Below, piece by piece: positions 31,993 through 42,697 of a stretch of 64,000 bases of DNA. Numbering within the stretch: position 1 is the first letter of the stretch; every line of letters starts with the position of its first letter. The position numbers and the translations under genes are program-made. Under the pieces are notes generated by a model that saw only the letters and a program-made list of their open reading frames with translations, did not search any database and was not told where the DNA came from. Location: contig NC_011674.1 of NCBI RefSeq assembly GCF_000150955.2, forward strand, positions 310,001-374,000, written 5' to 3'. The DNA is from Phaeodactylum tricornutum CCAP 1055/1. Its lineage: Eukaryota > Bacillariophyta > Bacillariophyceae > Surirellales > Neidiaceae.

Positions 31993-32672
31993 CTTGCCAA
32001 CTCCCGAAAAACTTACAATGGGAAAGTGTCGTCCATACAGGAACGTTGAGATCAACTTGCTTTGAGCGCGCAGCGAAGCATTATCAATTCATCGCTAACT
32101 TGGAATCTGGCTCCGAAGAGTACGACAGCGGCGTTGCTTGTCCTATGATGAAAACAGCATTTGTACGACTTTGAGTTTTCACAAACCATTCTCGTTTCAG
32201 CAACCACGTCTTTCTGTTTCGACCTAGATTAATTCTTTTTGTTTCATTACATAGCATTGCCATTCATTTTTATAGCGCTGGATATCAGGCTCAAGATATC
32301 GGGCACTGCAATGACGCTGAAATCGCAATCTTCCGCTACTGACACTGTCATGTTTAGAATAGTGTTGAGGATGTCGTTTCGGTTCCCTCTCTACTAGCTC
32401 TACATTTGTGCTCATGCGGCTTCTATTACTTTTAACATTTACATTCTCTCTGTTCTTACATGAGATACTATTACTACATTAGCTTGACAAGTCCAGTGGA
32501 TGTATTTGTTGCCCTGTCTTTTTCTTATTTTTTAGGGTCTTGATGTCGTACTTAAAAAATCTATCGATATACTGTCGCTATCAATCCTCACAATCGTTGC
32601 CAGAAACGCACCTTTGCTTTCGATTCCGAAACGAGCTGACATTTATTTTTCTTTCCTACACATTTTTGGGAA
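31993..32672. other. Intergenic region, 680 bases
   Basis: AT-rich spacer between the PLAC8 and cyclodeaminase-like genes, both on plus. I see no gene, repeat or RNA. Confidence 0.5.
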
Positions 32673-33737
32673 ATGCGGCGGACTCTGCTACATAGTATGT
32701 TGATGCTGTCTGAATCGGACGTCAAGAGGGTTTTGACCATGAAGGACTGCCTCCAGGTCAACCGGCTTGCGTTTCAAGCCGTCGCTGCCGACACCGCCCA
32801 AGTCCCCACTCGTCTGGGACTTGCTTACGCTGATCCTGGTGTCTCGAATTCCTCTTCCAGCGAGGCAGCTCAGGACTGGACGCTCTTTAAACCGGCAGCG
32901 TATCAAACAAAAGAGCGTGATCACATGGGTCTCAAAGTAGTCTCCATTCGATCCAACAATGGGAAACGGGGTTTACCGCTCGTTCCGGCTTCCATTCTAA
33001 GCTTGCATCCCTCGACGGGTATGGTCCAGGCCGTGGTTGCTGGCACGTACTTGACAGCCATGCGAACCGCCACCGGGAGTGCCCTCTCGGCCCAACTGTT
33101 GCGTCCAGACGCAGCCCACATTGTTGTGTTTGGTGCCGGACTGCAGGCGGAATTACACGTCCAGGCTCTGGCTACTGCCTTGGAAAAGTCGCTGCCACTC
33201 GTGACCCTCATCAATCGCACTCGCTCCCGAGCCGAGGCTTTGCAATCCACTCTAGAAGCCACGGACTGGGTAGATCACGTGCACGTTGTGGATCTGTCGG
33301 ATCGCCTGAAGGTAGCCGAAACTCTAGCGACGGCAGATGTGGTCGTCACGGCTACCAACACGGCCACGCCTTTGTTTGACGGTAGTTTGCTGCGTCCCGG
33401 AACCCATATTGCCGGTGTGGGATCGTACACACCAGACATGCAGGAAATTTCGGCTCGGACCGTCGATCGTTGCAAAGTGCTTATAGACACGCCGGAAGCC
33501 CGAACCGTGGGAGATCTGAAGAATGTGTCCATGTCGCATCCGGTTGCTTTGTTGGGCGATCTTTTGCAATGTCAGGACGAGAACCGTGAGAATGAGTGGA
33601 TGAATAAGAACTCCTCTCCATTCGACTGTACATTTTTCAAATCGGTCGGTACCGCCATTCAGGATGTGTTGACGGCCGACTTGGTCGTTCAAAAATCCAA
33701 AGAACAAAACATTGGGTTGGAAGTAGACATGTCGTGA
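32673..33737 (+). CDS. Ornithine cyclodeaminase / mu-crystallin family protein
   Basis: 354 residues, single exon. The family reduces or cyclodeaminates amino or imino acids with NAD(P); members include ornithine cyclodeaminase, alanine dehydrogenase and mu-crystallin (ketimine reductase). Visible family features are MKDCLQVNRLAFQA at the N-terminus, GLKVVSIRSNN, the substrate-side GTYLTAMRTATGSALSAQLL, the dinucleotide-binding VVFGAGLQAELHVQAL and VVVTATNTATPLFDGSLLRPG-type strand ends. No organelle signal is seen. The actual substrate is unknown; ketimine reductase is as likely as ornithine cyclodeaminase. Confidence 0.88.
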   Translation: MRRTLLHSMLMLSESDVKRVLTMKDCLQVNRLAFQAVAADTAQVPTRLGLAYADPGVSNSSSSEAAQDWTLFKPAAYQTKERDHMGLKVVSIRSNNGKRGLPLVPASILSLHPSTGMVQAVVAGTYLTAMRTATGSALSAQLLRPDAAHIVVFGAGLQAELHVQALATALEKSLPLVTLINRTRSRAEALQSTLEATDWVDHVHVVDLSDRLKVAETLATADVVVTATNTATPLFDGSLLRPGTHIAGVGSYTPDMQEISARTVDRCKVLIDTPEARTVGDLKNVSMSHPVALLGDLLQCQDENRENEWMNKNSSPFDCTFFKSVGTAIQDVLTADLVVQKSKEQNIGLEVDMS

Positions 33738-33843
33738 AACTTAAAATATTCAAAGTGTTTAACTGTTAACAAGATGGCAATCTTATTTTAAGGAATTTTG
33801 CAATGTACTATGATTTGACAGAAGACATCCCGGTACTGTTTCT

Positions 33844-34908
33844 CTACTGATTTTCGGCAAAGCCAAAGGTCGCTTTGAATTCCGTTGACATTTCCGATTT
33901 TTCCTGCTCCAGCTCGGCTTCGATTGCGGCTTTTTCTTCAACGTTCGCGATTTTTTCTGCCCGTCGCAGGGCCTTGACCTTGCGTCCTTGTCGTCCGTCC
34001 ACATCTTGCTTGGTTACATGCAGGCGACCAATGGTTTCCCCAAACATGTTGGTAGAATGATTCTTGGTCTTTTTAGGCTTGGCCGAAGACGGCTGTTTGC
34101 GTGCGGCCTGGTATAGGTCCGATTCGGCCCACTGCGATCGTCGCACCACCAAATCCAGATCCGGGCCAGACGGAATCAACTGCGGCAACGGCGCAGAACT
34201 ATTAATGCTGCTGTTCACATTCTTCTTCAATTTGACAAAGTATGTGCGTTGGTGAATCAGTGACCGACTAGCGATTCCATTGCTACTAGCTACGTCGGCC
34301 CAGGTAAAAACGATCGCATGGTCGATGCCGCTCAAGGTAAGCTTGTCAACAACATCACCACGGTAGAAATCCACAAGCAGGTTCCGTAAATTTCTTGCAT
34401 CCAGATTACTGCTTTGTTCCCAGCCGTCCCCCACAAAGAGTAACAATGGTTTGCTGCCGATTCGTTTTTTGGGCACACTGCCGCCGTAATCGTGCATGGA
34501 CTTGAATCGCAGGACGCCGAGTTCACACAGATCCAGTATAGTCCGATCAAAGGTGCGTCCCAAAATCAGATTGTTGGGGCGCTTTTTGTTGTGCGACGCC
34601 AATGCAAGTAGAGCGCAATCATTTTTGGTGGTTAAAAATTCCAAACTTTGTTGTCCGGACGTGGAAAAGGGCACAATTTGGTTCTTTTTGGTCAGTAGTT
34701 TGGCGCGTGGCGCCTGGACGGCCCGCAGTTCTTTCAGAACTTGGGTCATGGTTTGGGAACAAGAAATCCCCTGCAGTAGAAGAGCGTTCTTTCCGGGCTC
34801 GCGTAGGACCGCTTCGGTCGATTTGAGGTAACGGGCGACCTTGGCCTTGGGTGCTTTGGCACCCGTCAATTGACGGGTTTTGTACAGCTGATTGTTCGTC
34901 GGAGCCAT
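33844..34908 (-). CDS. RPF2: Ribosome production factor 2 homologue (Brix domain)
   Basis: 354 residues from the ATG at 34908. It carries the Brix-domain signature of RPF2: KKNQIVPF, LEFLTTKNDCALLALASHNKKRP, then NNLILGRTFDRTILDLCELG and GSKPLLLFVGDGWEQ. The C-terminal ~70 residues are basic and coiled. In yeast RPF2 pairs with RRS1 to recruit 5S RNP (5S rRNA, uL18, uL5) to pre-60S particles in the nucleolus. Length and order match the family. It is convergent with the cyclodeaminase-like gene, about 106 bases apart. Confidence 0.93.
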   Translation of the reverse strand: MAPTNNQLYKTRQLTGAKAPKAKVARYLKSTEAVLREPGKNALLLQGISCSQTMTQVLKELRAVQAPRAKLLTKKNQIVPFSTSGQQSLEFLTTKNDCALLALASHNKKRPNNLILGRTFDRTILDLCELGVLRFKSMHDYGGSVPKKRIGSKPLLLFVGDGWEQSSNLDARNLRNLLVDFYRGDVVDKLTLSGIDHAIVFTWADVASSNGIASRSLIHQRTYFVKLKKNVNSSINSSAPLPQLIPSGPDLDLVVRRSQWAESDLYQAARKQPSSAKPKKTKNHSTNMFGETIGRLHVTKQDVDGRQGRKVKALRRAEKIANVEEKAAIEAELEQEKSEMSTEFKATFGFAENQ

Positions 34909-35492
34909 GATTAGCGTACAAGTCGGACGGACGAAATATGTTACGCAAAAATCGTCAAGATAGACAGATTGATCCACCAACGGGAGCCCACTAATACGCA
35001 CTTCAATTCCGTCAAGGAAAGTCTGATGCTTTTCTTGATCTTCTTTTCAAGATGTTCTGTGCGAAAACATAGCTGTACCGTGTCGCTACAGTTCGTGTTG
35101 CGCGGGGACCTTTTTGGTTGGTTGCCGAGCTCATCAATACGTAATTCTTGCCGGTGAGTGAGGAAAGGAGCTTGATACGGACGTCGGACGGTCGAGTACA
35201 ATGTTCACGGTCAGTGAAGAGGAACTTCACTTACATCAGTCACGGGTAAAGCGTGATCCATTTGCGGACGGCGGGAGAACGACTAGGAGGGACCATGACA
35301 CGGATCGAAAAAGGACGTACCGTAGCGATCGTTGCGACAATGGCACGATTGGTACAGGACTCTTCTCAGATCTATCAACAGTCATCGACAGAATAGAGTA
35401 GCGAAGTGTGCGAGAGGAGTAGAGAGAAAAGTGAAACGGAGTCACTTGATTTAAGGAAAGCTTCCTTTGGAAAGGGAGACCAAGTCAGCGGA
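34909..35492. other. Divergent intergenic region, 584 bases
   Basis: This lies between RPF2 and the exonuclease gene. The exonuclease frame is open from 35406 but its first ATG is at 35493. No other feature is seen. Confidence 0.45.
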
Positions 35493-38249
35493 ATGTCGCT
35501 AGAGATGGACCAGAAGAGCAACGGACGACAAAGCCATGGCAAAGGCAAGAGTCGCCACAACGCATCCGGAGGCCGTGGTAATCGCACCGACAAAAAGCCG
35601 CACGATCCCTTCCAGAAGAATGGGAATGATTCTCACCACTCGCAACGATCTACTAAACAGAACAACGGCCAGAATCAACGCCAGCGTCAGCAGCAAGCTC
35701 GGAACATGCCGAATGCGTTACCGTATCCACCACACGAAACCTACGAGGCTTGCATGCAGCGTTACGTCTCGCCACACGCGGCTGATAAGCTGGTGCGAGG
35801 CAAACTCCGTGTGCTACCGTCAACGGCTTCGAACGATGCCGCCAGTTTTGTAACCTGCGATCGTGGTATTTATAAAGTCGACATCTGTATTCCCTCTTTT
35901 TTCGAACGGAATCGTGCAATGGATGGTGATATCGTCTTTGTGGAGCTCCTACCGTTAGAAGACCAGAAGACGACTACGACGCCGCAGGAAGGCAGAGCAC
36001 GAGTCGCGGAGCATCACGACGACGACAATGAGGACGACGAGACGCTGTGGCGGAAGGGTCCAGACGATGCCGAGCTCGTTACGTGGCAGGACGATGAAAC
36101 GCAGATGGATTTGTGGAATCCAATGGTTGCCATCCCCCGTCGGACCATGGCTCCACGATCGGTGGAGAATCGTAATACAAGCGAATCTCCTCAACAACGC
36201 CGCGGCAAGGTAGTGCACGTCGTCGCACCCAAGGCGGTGACACATTCCGAACTTACGCCTAGCGCGTCCTTGGTCCCGCGACGGCGTATCGTGGGCAGCC
36301 TCAAACGATTGCCGCATGGCAACGTCATCCTGTTTACGCCCAACAACTCCTCACTGCCACAGTTCCTTTGTCCGGATAAGCTTGACGTCAAACTTGAAGA
36401 TGGTATGTTGTACAAAGCCGAGTACGTGTTTGGCTCTTGGGAATGTACACAACGGTGGCCGCCTTGTCAGAACGTCCAGGTTCTGGGAAAATCATGCATA
36501 TTAGAAAACGAAATACAAGCTCTGCTGCTTGAGCACGATGTGGATCACGGCGATTTCGATCGAGAGGTGCTTCAAAATGTGGAGAATGCCGTCGCCAGTG
36601 GTGTGTTTGTTACCAGCACGGGCGAGCTGGGATGGAAACCTACCCCAGAAATGTATGCGGGTCGTCGCGACTATCGCGATGCGCGTATCTTTACCATAGA
36701 TCCAACGACAGCCAAAGATTTGGACGATGCTCTTCACGTGACCAAGCTCGCGGACGGCCGCGTCGAAATTGGTGTGCACATTGCGGATGTCTCCTACTTT
36801 GTGCGGCCCGATTCGCCGGTAGACACGGAAGCCCAGTATCGGGCCACGACGGTCTACTTGGTGGACAGGACGGTTCCCATGTTACCCCGACCGCTATGCG
36901 AAGTAGCCTGTAGTCTGAACGAAAACGTCGAACGTTTAGCCTTTTCTTGTGTTTGGACCATGAATGTGGACGGAACAGTTCGTCAGAAGAACGGAAATCC
37001 GGACGTCTGGTATGGAAGAAGCGTGATTAAGTCCTGTGCTCGGCTGGACTACGCCACAGCCCAGAATATCATTGATGGTAAGGTCGGACGAGGAGAGTCG
37101 GACAAGGCAATTGACGAAGCTCTTTGGCCGGAAAGTCGGCGCCCAACCGGCGGACACACAACTGCCCAGGTAGCTCAAGATGTACGGCTCATGCATCGTG
37201 TCGCCATGGCTCGTCGACAGTTGCGTTTTGACAATGGCGCCCTTGCCTTGAATGGCATTAAACTTACATTTCAACTAGATACAGACGGTCAAACACCACT
37301 TTTGGCGGCACCGTATCCACTGAGGGATTCAAACAGGCTGGTAGAAGAGTACATGCTCATGGCAAACTACCTGGTGGCAGAGCGCTTAATCACGCATACT
37401 GGTAGACGCGCCATGTTGCGGCGCCATCCCGAACCCCTGGAAGATGGGTTGGACAAGGTTGCAAGCGTGGCCAAGGCTGGGATGGGATTCAACGTGGACA
37501 TTTCGTCGAGTCAGGCACTACATGCGTCATTATGTCGCTTGGGCCGTGAATGTAGCGACCCACTCGTCTTGCAGTGTGTGACGCAGATGCTGATGACACC
37601 TATGCAACCGGCCGACTACTTTGCGGCGGGTACGATGGACATGGCGGCCTGGAAACATTTCGCCCTGAATATTCCCTACTATACTCATTTTACGAGCCCA
37701 ATTCGTCGATATGCCGATGTTATTGTCCATCGACTGTTGCAGGCTACCATTGACGGTCCGGAAGCGGTTCAAACTTTTCCTTTGGACACCGATGCGGTCG
37801 AATCCATTGCTGCGCACTGCAACGAAAAGCGCATGGCTTCCAAGAAAGCACAAGAGCGGTGCGATCGCGTATTTTTGTCTCTGTTTGTCAAAGCAAAACC
37901 AATGAAATCCCAGCTTGGTATCGTTTTGTCGGTGGGTGTATCCACCTTTACAGTCTTTGTGCCGAGCTTAGGTATTGCTGTTTTGCTCTTTTTGGAGGAG
38001 CACAAGGATACCTTGACATTCACAGCCGGAGGAGATGAGTTTGGTGGCCGCCATATAGTTTTGGAGCAGCAGACTCAGGTGCAAGGGCAGCCGATCGAGC
38101 CGTGGGGTAATGTTTTGGAGATCCGTGTGTTCACAAAATTACGTGTGACCGTCTTTTGCAAAAGCAAGCCACCTATTGACGTCAAACTTCGTCTAGAAGG
38201 ACCTTGGACCAAAGACGAGTCACGTGTTACTAAAAGCTCGAGTACTTAA
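35493..38249 (+). CDS. RNB-domain 3'-5' exoribonuclease, DIS3L2-like
   Basis: 918 residues from the first in-frame ATG (35493). A Lys/Gln/Asn-rich N-terminus precedes cold-shock OB folds (around residues 90-150 and 260-340), the RNB catalytic domain and a C-terminal S1-like region. The active-site aspartates are present as D403, D409, D411 and D412 (TIDPTTAKDLDDALH). GVHIADVSYFV, NYLVAERLI and YTHFTSPIRRYADVIVHRLL are standard RNase II/R-family text. No PIN domain precedes the OB folds, so it is DIS3L2/SSD1-like rather than exosome DIS3. DIS3L2 degrades uridylated RNAs in the cytoplasm in other eukaryotes. An acidic insert (about 155-185) is lineage-specific. Confidence 0.9.
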   Translation: MSLEMDQKSNGRQSHGKGKSRHNASGGRGNRTDKKPHDPFQKNGNDSHHSQRSTKQNNGQNQRQRQQQARNMPNALPYPPHETYEACMQRYVSPHAADKLVRGKLRVLPSTASNDAASFVTCDRGIYKVDICIPSFFERNRAMDGDIVFVELLPLEDQKTTTTPQEGRARVAEHHDDDNEDDETLWRKGPDDAELVTWQDDETQMDLWNPMVAIPRRTMAPRSVENRNTSESPQQRRGKVVHVVAPKAVTHSELTPSASLVPRRRIVGSLKRLPHGNVILFTPNNSSLPQFLCPDKLDVKLEDGMLYKAEYVFGSWECTQRWPPCQNVQVLGKSCILENEIQALLLEHDVDHGDFDREVLQNVENAVASGVFVTSTGELGWKPTPEMYAGRRDYRDARIFTIDPTTAKDLDDALHVTKLADGRVEIGVHIADVSYFVRPDSPVDTEAQYRATTVYLVDRTVPMLPRPLCEVACSLNENVERLAFSCVWTMNVDGTVRQKNGNPDVWYGRSVIKSCARLDYATAQNIIDGKVGRGESDKAIDEALWPESRRPTGGHTTAQVAQDVRLMHRVAMARRQLRFDNGALALNGIKLTFQLDTDGQTPLLAAPYPLRDSNRLVEEYMLMANYLVAERLITHTGRRAMLRRHPEPLEDGLDKVASVAKAGMGFNVDISSSQALHASLCRLGRECSDPLVLQCVTQMLMTPMQPADYFAAGTMDMAAWKHFALNIPYYTHFTSPIRRYADVIVHRLLQATIDGPEAVQTFPLDTDAVESIAAHCNEKRMASKKAQERCDRVFLSLFVKAKPMKSQLGIVLSVGVSTFTVFVPSLGIAVLLFLEEHKDTLTFTAGGDEFGGRHIVLEQQTQVQGQPIEPWGNVLEIRVFTKLRVTVFCKSKPPIDVKLRLEGPWTKDESRVTKSSST

Positions 38250-38321
38250 ATGATCTGTACTTATTGTTTACAATGTGAAGCTAGTTTTGCCTACAGGTTG
38301 ATAAAGGGGAGGAGCGGTTGA

Positions 38322-39089
38322 TCATTCCTCGACTGTACCGGGACGGGGACGACCGGCGACGCTCACGAGGTTGATGCAGTAGCGGTTGCCGCTACGATCA
38401 GGCAAATTGTGACCGAGGTGCGTGCCGTCGACCGAAACGGATTCGCCATCTCGTAAACAACGCACGTTTTCCCAAACTACTTCAGCGTCTGAGGGTTGAC
38501 CAAGGTAGAAAAAACAAGGCGAATGAGACCAAATGGATACAGGTAAATTGCTCTTGATCGACACTCCTAGCATACAAGTCCACAAGGGTTCCAATTCATA
38601 GTCAGATGCAAGATGCGTACCTCGAAAACTGGGCCATCCGTGACTGCGACTTTCCTTTTCGAAGGACTCCCAGCTTCGTCCGACCGGTGCCCGGAACAGC
38701 GGTTTGCCGGTATTAGAATCGTAAAAAACCAGCGGCTGTTTGGCTCCGTCGGCAAAGAATTGCTTGCGGGCGGATCTCCAAAAGGAGACCGATCGAGAAT
38801 CGTGATAGCCGCTCCGCTCGGCGCCGTGGCGGTTGAAATTGGCAATCCGATTGGCCAAAGTTGGGTCCACTTTCCAACGCAAATCTGTTTGTATCGGAAC
38901 AGACGACGTGCCGTAGGCCTTTCGACGCATAATGGAGCGATCACCAAGAATGGGAAGGGCCACGTTACCGATTTTCTTATCCGCTACGTTGTCGTTGGCG
39001 TCGTCGTTGGGTTGAGCGTTTGTCGCTTGCGGTGCTCGTTCGGGCGCCGAATGTATGGTAGTGGTCTTTTTGAAGAGGCGAGCAATCAT
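38322..39089 (-). CDS. MsrB-like protein lacking the zinc-binding cysteines
   Basis: Exons 39089-38621 and 38488-38322 with a 132-base intron give 211 residues. Splicing joins HGWPSFR to DAEVVWENVRCLRDGESVSV, restoring MsrB spacing. The intron is a multiple of three and stop-free, so retention would give 255 residues. The C-terminal half matches MsrB: HGWPSF, DGTHLGHNLPD and the catalytic-type GNRYCIN. Both CxxC zinc motifs are missing (YDSNTGKPLF and GESVSVDGTHLGH stand in their place). The first ~70 residues are a basic presequence, possibly mitochondrial. It may still reduce methionine sulfoxide with C-only chemistry, or may have another role. Confidence 0.75.
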   Translation of the reverse strand: MIARLFKKTTTIHSAPERAPQATNAQPNDDANDNVADKKIGNVALPILGDRSIMRRKAYGTSSVPIQTDLRWKVDPTLANRIANFNRHGAERSGYHDSRSVSFWRSARKQFFADGAKQPLVFYDSNTGKPLFRAPVGRSWESFEKESRSHGWPSFRGTHLASDYELEPLWTCMLGVSIKSNLPVSIWSHSPCFFYLGQPSDAEVVWENVRCLRDGESVSVDGTHLGHNLPDRSGNRYCINLVSVAGRPRPGTVEE

Positions 39090-39537
39090 TGAGAGTTTCT
39101 GTTTATGAGCTGTTTAGTTGCTGATAGAGGTGTCTGGTGTTGTTGGTATTCAATTTTGTGAGAGAATCATCTTGGTCGCCTTGGTGGATCGGACCACTCC
39201 CAAAGAAAGCATGATCCAGTCTCATTGTCAGAATTCCCACACGGTAGCAATCACGCTGGGGCCGGAAATCAACTTGAATGAAAATGGCCCAAGCACGAAA
39301 AATAGTATCCATCTCCGGGTAACTTGATTGATTTTGTGTCCGTCTGCTGTCACCCGGGATATGCGGTAATATGTCACAATCGTGCTCTACTGGATAGAAG
39401 TACAGACGATTCAAGTCCAGGGACCAGCAAGACGCCAGCAGGAAGACATCGTTCGAACGATCATTAGGATTGTCGGCTACCGAATTGCGGGAAGCATTCT
39501 GGAACGAGGTCAGCGTTACCTGGAGATTTCAATCGAT
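39090..39537. other. Divergent intergenic region, 448 bases
   Basis: This lies between the MsrB-like gene and CWC22. The CWC22 frame is open from 39382 but has no ATG before 39538. I see nothing further. Confidence 0.45.
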
Positions 39538-41868
39538 ATGGGGGAAGTCGTTCACGCAGAGAACAATAGTCCGATGTTGCGCGATAGCAAGCTGAAACGG
39601 TCTCGGCCTACCGAAGAGGACGAGGAAGAAGGCCAAATCCCGGAAGATCGCGGCACCCGTCCGACGTTGACCGTTGTCGCGAAACATCCTCCACCCGTGG
39701 TGCGGGGTCACGTTGTCGAAGGTGTCTATATGCCGCCCGCCAAAAGACGCATGCTGGAGCAGCGAGAATTAGCTACCGTATCCAATCACAATCAGCCATC
39801 CCAGCAGGATTCCGCTAATACGAACAATGAAATCGCGAGACAGCGACAAACGTGGAACGATCAAAAACGAGTCATTCATGGCACTATTAATCGTCTCAAT
39901 CTCCAAACAATAAAACCGCTCGTCCATGACTTATTCGCCAAAGTTAATCTTGTTCGTCTCCGTGGCGTCCTGGCGAAATCCATTCTCCAAGCCGCCGTCA
40001 GTGCACCCAGCTACAATGCCGTCTATGCCGCCCTCGTGGCAGTCCTCAACACGAAATTGCCAGAAGTGGGTGAACTCGTCACGATCCGGGCCATTCTGGC
40101 CTTTCGAAGGCATTTTCGGCGGCGGGAAAAGACTTCCTGCGTGGCTATGGCTCTCTTTCTTGGCCACCTGTTCCATCAGGCCGTCACCCACGAATTGCTC
40201 ATTTTGCAAATCTTGACGGTACTCTTGGACGGGGATCCGACGGACGATTCCGTCCAAGTCGCGGTGCAGCTCTTGAGCACCACGGGTTATGCCTTGTTGG
40301 AAGTCACACCGGCGGGAGTCCGTGCGGTTTTGGAACGTCTCCGTGGACTGTTGCATGAAGGGTCGCTGAGCTCACGAGTCGAGTACCAAATGGAAACTCT
40401 ACTCAAGTTGCGCAAGGAAGGCTTTCGCTCGCATCCACCCATTCCGAAAGAATTGGATTTAGTCGAACAGGATGATCAGATCACGTTCGAGATCAGCTTG
40501 GATGATGAAGATCTTCGAAAGCAGGAAGAGTTGGATGTGTTTGCGGTCGACCCGGAGTATGCGCAAAATGAAACCGAATGGGGTATCATAAGGGCCGAAA
40601 TTTTAGGATTAGGTAGCGATGATGATGAAGAAGAAGAAGAAGACTCCAGTTCCGGGGAGAGTGGTGACGAAGACGGAGCTGGCGACGATAATGAAGGGGA
40701 GTTCGAGACGGAAGAGGCCATTGTTTCTGTAGACCAGAACAGTAAGCATGGCACAGTCGTGGTGCGAGACTTATCCGAAGCCGATCTGGTTCATTTACGT
40801 CGGACTATCTATTTGACAATCATGTCGAGTGCTACGTTCGAGGAATGCGCGCACAAACTAGCCAAGGTTGATATTCCAGACGGTCGTGAAGAAGAGCTTA
40901 TTAATATGCTGATTGAATGCTGTTCTCAAGAGCGTACGTTCTTGCGCTACTACGGATTAATCGCGTCGCGATTTTGCTTGCTACATGACCGCTGGAAGAA
41001 TGCATTTATGGATGCATTTGCCCAGCAGTATACAACAATCCATCGACTGGAGACGAATAAGCTGCGCAACGTGGCAAAGCTTTTCGCACATTTATTACAC
41101 ACGGATTCGATGCCTTGGAGCGTCCTAGCCATTGTTCGTTTGAATGAAGACGAGACTACTTCATCCAGTCGTATCTTTGTCAAGATTCTTGTTCAGGAAA
41201 TGGCGGAAGCTCTGGGTATCGCCAGTCTTAAGGAACGACTAGAAACGGACGATCTTGAAATGGCTGAATGGTTCAAAGGAATGTTTCCTCGTGATAACGT
41301 GCGAAATACGCGGTACGCAATCAATTTTTTTACTTCGATCGGGCTGGGTCCTCTCACCGATGGGCTGCGCGAGTTTTTAAAGAATGCTCCCAAATTGATC
41401 ATGCAGCAGGCCAAAGTCCCGTTGGACGGACAAAAGGAGGACGATTCCTCAGTTTCGTCTTCTAGTTCTAGTGATTCCGAGAGCAGCTCGTCGCTTTCCT
41501 CTTCTTCAAGCTCTAGCTCGGGAAGCTATTCTTCTTATTCAGATAATCGTCGAGAAGGACGATCTCGTGGACGGCGTAGAAGGGATCGGTCTAGGTCCCA
41601 TTCTCAGTCTTCTCGAAGTGCATCGTCGCGAAGTAGCTACTCGAGGTCTTCATCACGCTCGCTGTCGAGGTTTCCTTCGCACCCGAAAAATACACGGGGT
41701 GCTCAAAGGCGTCGACCATCCGTTTCGTCTCGGGATTCGAGAAGGTACAGCTCTTCCTCATCAGCAACGAAACAGGTAGAGCAGCAGGGCCGTTCGCGAT
41801 CGGTGGATTCTTTTGGTCGTGAACGACGGGGCTCTAATGCCGCTATCGATCGACGTTTAAGAAAATAG
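39538..41868 (+). CDS. CWC22: Pre-mRNA-splicing factor CWC22
   Basis: 776 residues from the ATG at 39538. The order is an acidic/basic N-terminus with YMPPAKRRMLE, a MIF4G domain (about 95-290; INRLNLQTIKPLVHDLFAKV and RGVLAKSILQAAVSAPSYNA), a Glu/Asp/Ser-rich linker, and an MA3 domain (about 405-520; DLVHLRRTIYLTIMSSATFE). The final ~130 residues are a long Ser/Arg region. CWC22 is a spliceosome component that brings eIF4A3 to the spliceosome for exon-junction-complex assembly. The SR-rich tail is typical of animal and algal orthologues. Length and order match the family. Confidence 0.93.
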   Translation: MGEVVHAENNSPMLRDSKLKRSRPTEEDEEEGQIPEDRGTRPTLTVVAKHPPPVVRGHVVEGVYMPPAKRRMLEQRELATVSNHNQPSQQDSANTNNEIARQRQTWNDQKRVIHGTINRLNLQTIKPLVHDLFAKVNLVRLRGVLAKSILQAAVSAPSYNAVYAALVAVLNTKLPEVGELVTIRAILAFRRHFRRREKTSCVAMALFLGHLFHQAVTHELLILQILTVLLDGDPTDDSVQVAVQLLSTTGYALLEVTPAGVRAVLERLRGLLHEGSLSSRVEYQMETLLKLRKEGFRSHPPIPKELDLVEQDDQITFEISLDDEDLRKQEELDVFAVDPEYAQNETEWGIIRAEILGLGSDDDEEEEEDSSSGESGDEDGAGDDNEGEFETEEAIVSVDQNSKHGTVVVRDLSEADLVHLRRTIYLTIMSSATFEECAHKLAKVDIPDGREEELINMLIECCSQERTFLRYYGLIASRFCLLHDRWKNAFMDAFAQQYTTIHRLETNKLRNVAKLFAHLLHTDSMPWSVLAIVRLNEDETTSSSRIFVKILVQEMAEALGIASLKERLETDDLEMAEWFKGMFPRDNVRNTRYAINFFTSIGLGPLTDGLREFLKNAPKLIMQQAKVPLDGQKEDDSSVSSSSSSDSESSSSLSSSSSSSSGSYSSYSDNRREGRSRGRRRRDRSRSHSQSSRSASSRSSYSRSSSRSLSRFPSHPKNTRGAQRRRPSVSSRDSRRYSSSSSATKQVEQQGRSRSVDSFGRERRGSNAAIDRRLRK

Positions 41869-42697
41869 CGTCGGTCAAGTCGGACTTCGCTTTGCCTAAT
41901 AATTGGTTGTCAGTGACACCAGCAGTAACGCGTCGAAAGACGGATTTAGCCTTGCTTTATCCCAGATGGTCGTGTTTTTTATCGCTATGTCTTTCGCAGC
42001 TCTCTTCGATGCGTTGCCCCATGATCAACGAAACCTAGGCTTGTCCTTCGCCGCTCTTGTTGTACCATGTGTCGCAAGAGACTTAGTATTCTATCTCTTT
42101 TGAGACTAGATAAACACGTGGTGATAGATTGCTGAAACGTATTGGAATGTCTCTTTCTCATTTGGGTTTTCTGGCTTGTTTTCGTACTGTCGGTTTTACG
42201 GTTGCCTCGTAAAGTTTGTATGACCGTTCATTCACGCTACTTCGTCCTGGAGGTGTTTCGTGCTAGGTTGTATAGTAGTCCTAGCAAATAGGTTGGTTGA
42301 TTAGCATTTCCTTGTGGATGGTCCTGCTACGTATAAGCGAGAGCAGGGGCATTTGAGATGGTTCACAGAAATAGACGGTCATTCCTCTTCCAATCATTCG
42401 AATGACCACGACATAGAAGACCTTCGTTGTCAAAAGCATAATTGGACACTTTGATCTAAAAAATCCATTTCCGAACTGATCTCTAAGTTTTACTATAAAC
42501 GAGCTATTTCCCTAAGTACGAGAGTCATCGGGAAAACGCCATAATGACCAAGACATCATAATGAATGAATCGGAATGACCGCGCTTATACTTTTTCAGAA
42601 TATCAGGTCGCTTACACTTAATTGTAAACAATTTACGTATCATCACACGGAAAAGGGAAAAGGGTTGGGCTGATATAAGTTTTGGTTCACTGTACGC
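41869..42697. other. Intergenic region, 829 bases
   Basis: AT-rich spacer between CWC22 and the second ARM gene. Open frames here are short and start without ATG; I found no RNA or repeat. Confidence 0.5.

Noticed and set aside
41903-42103. 66-residue open frame with a hydrophobic stretch after CWC22
   Set aside because: No ATG start and no conservation I can recognise; likely 3' UTR or chance.
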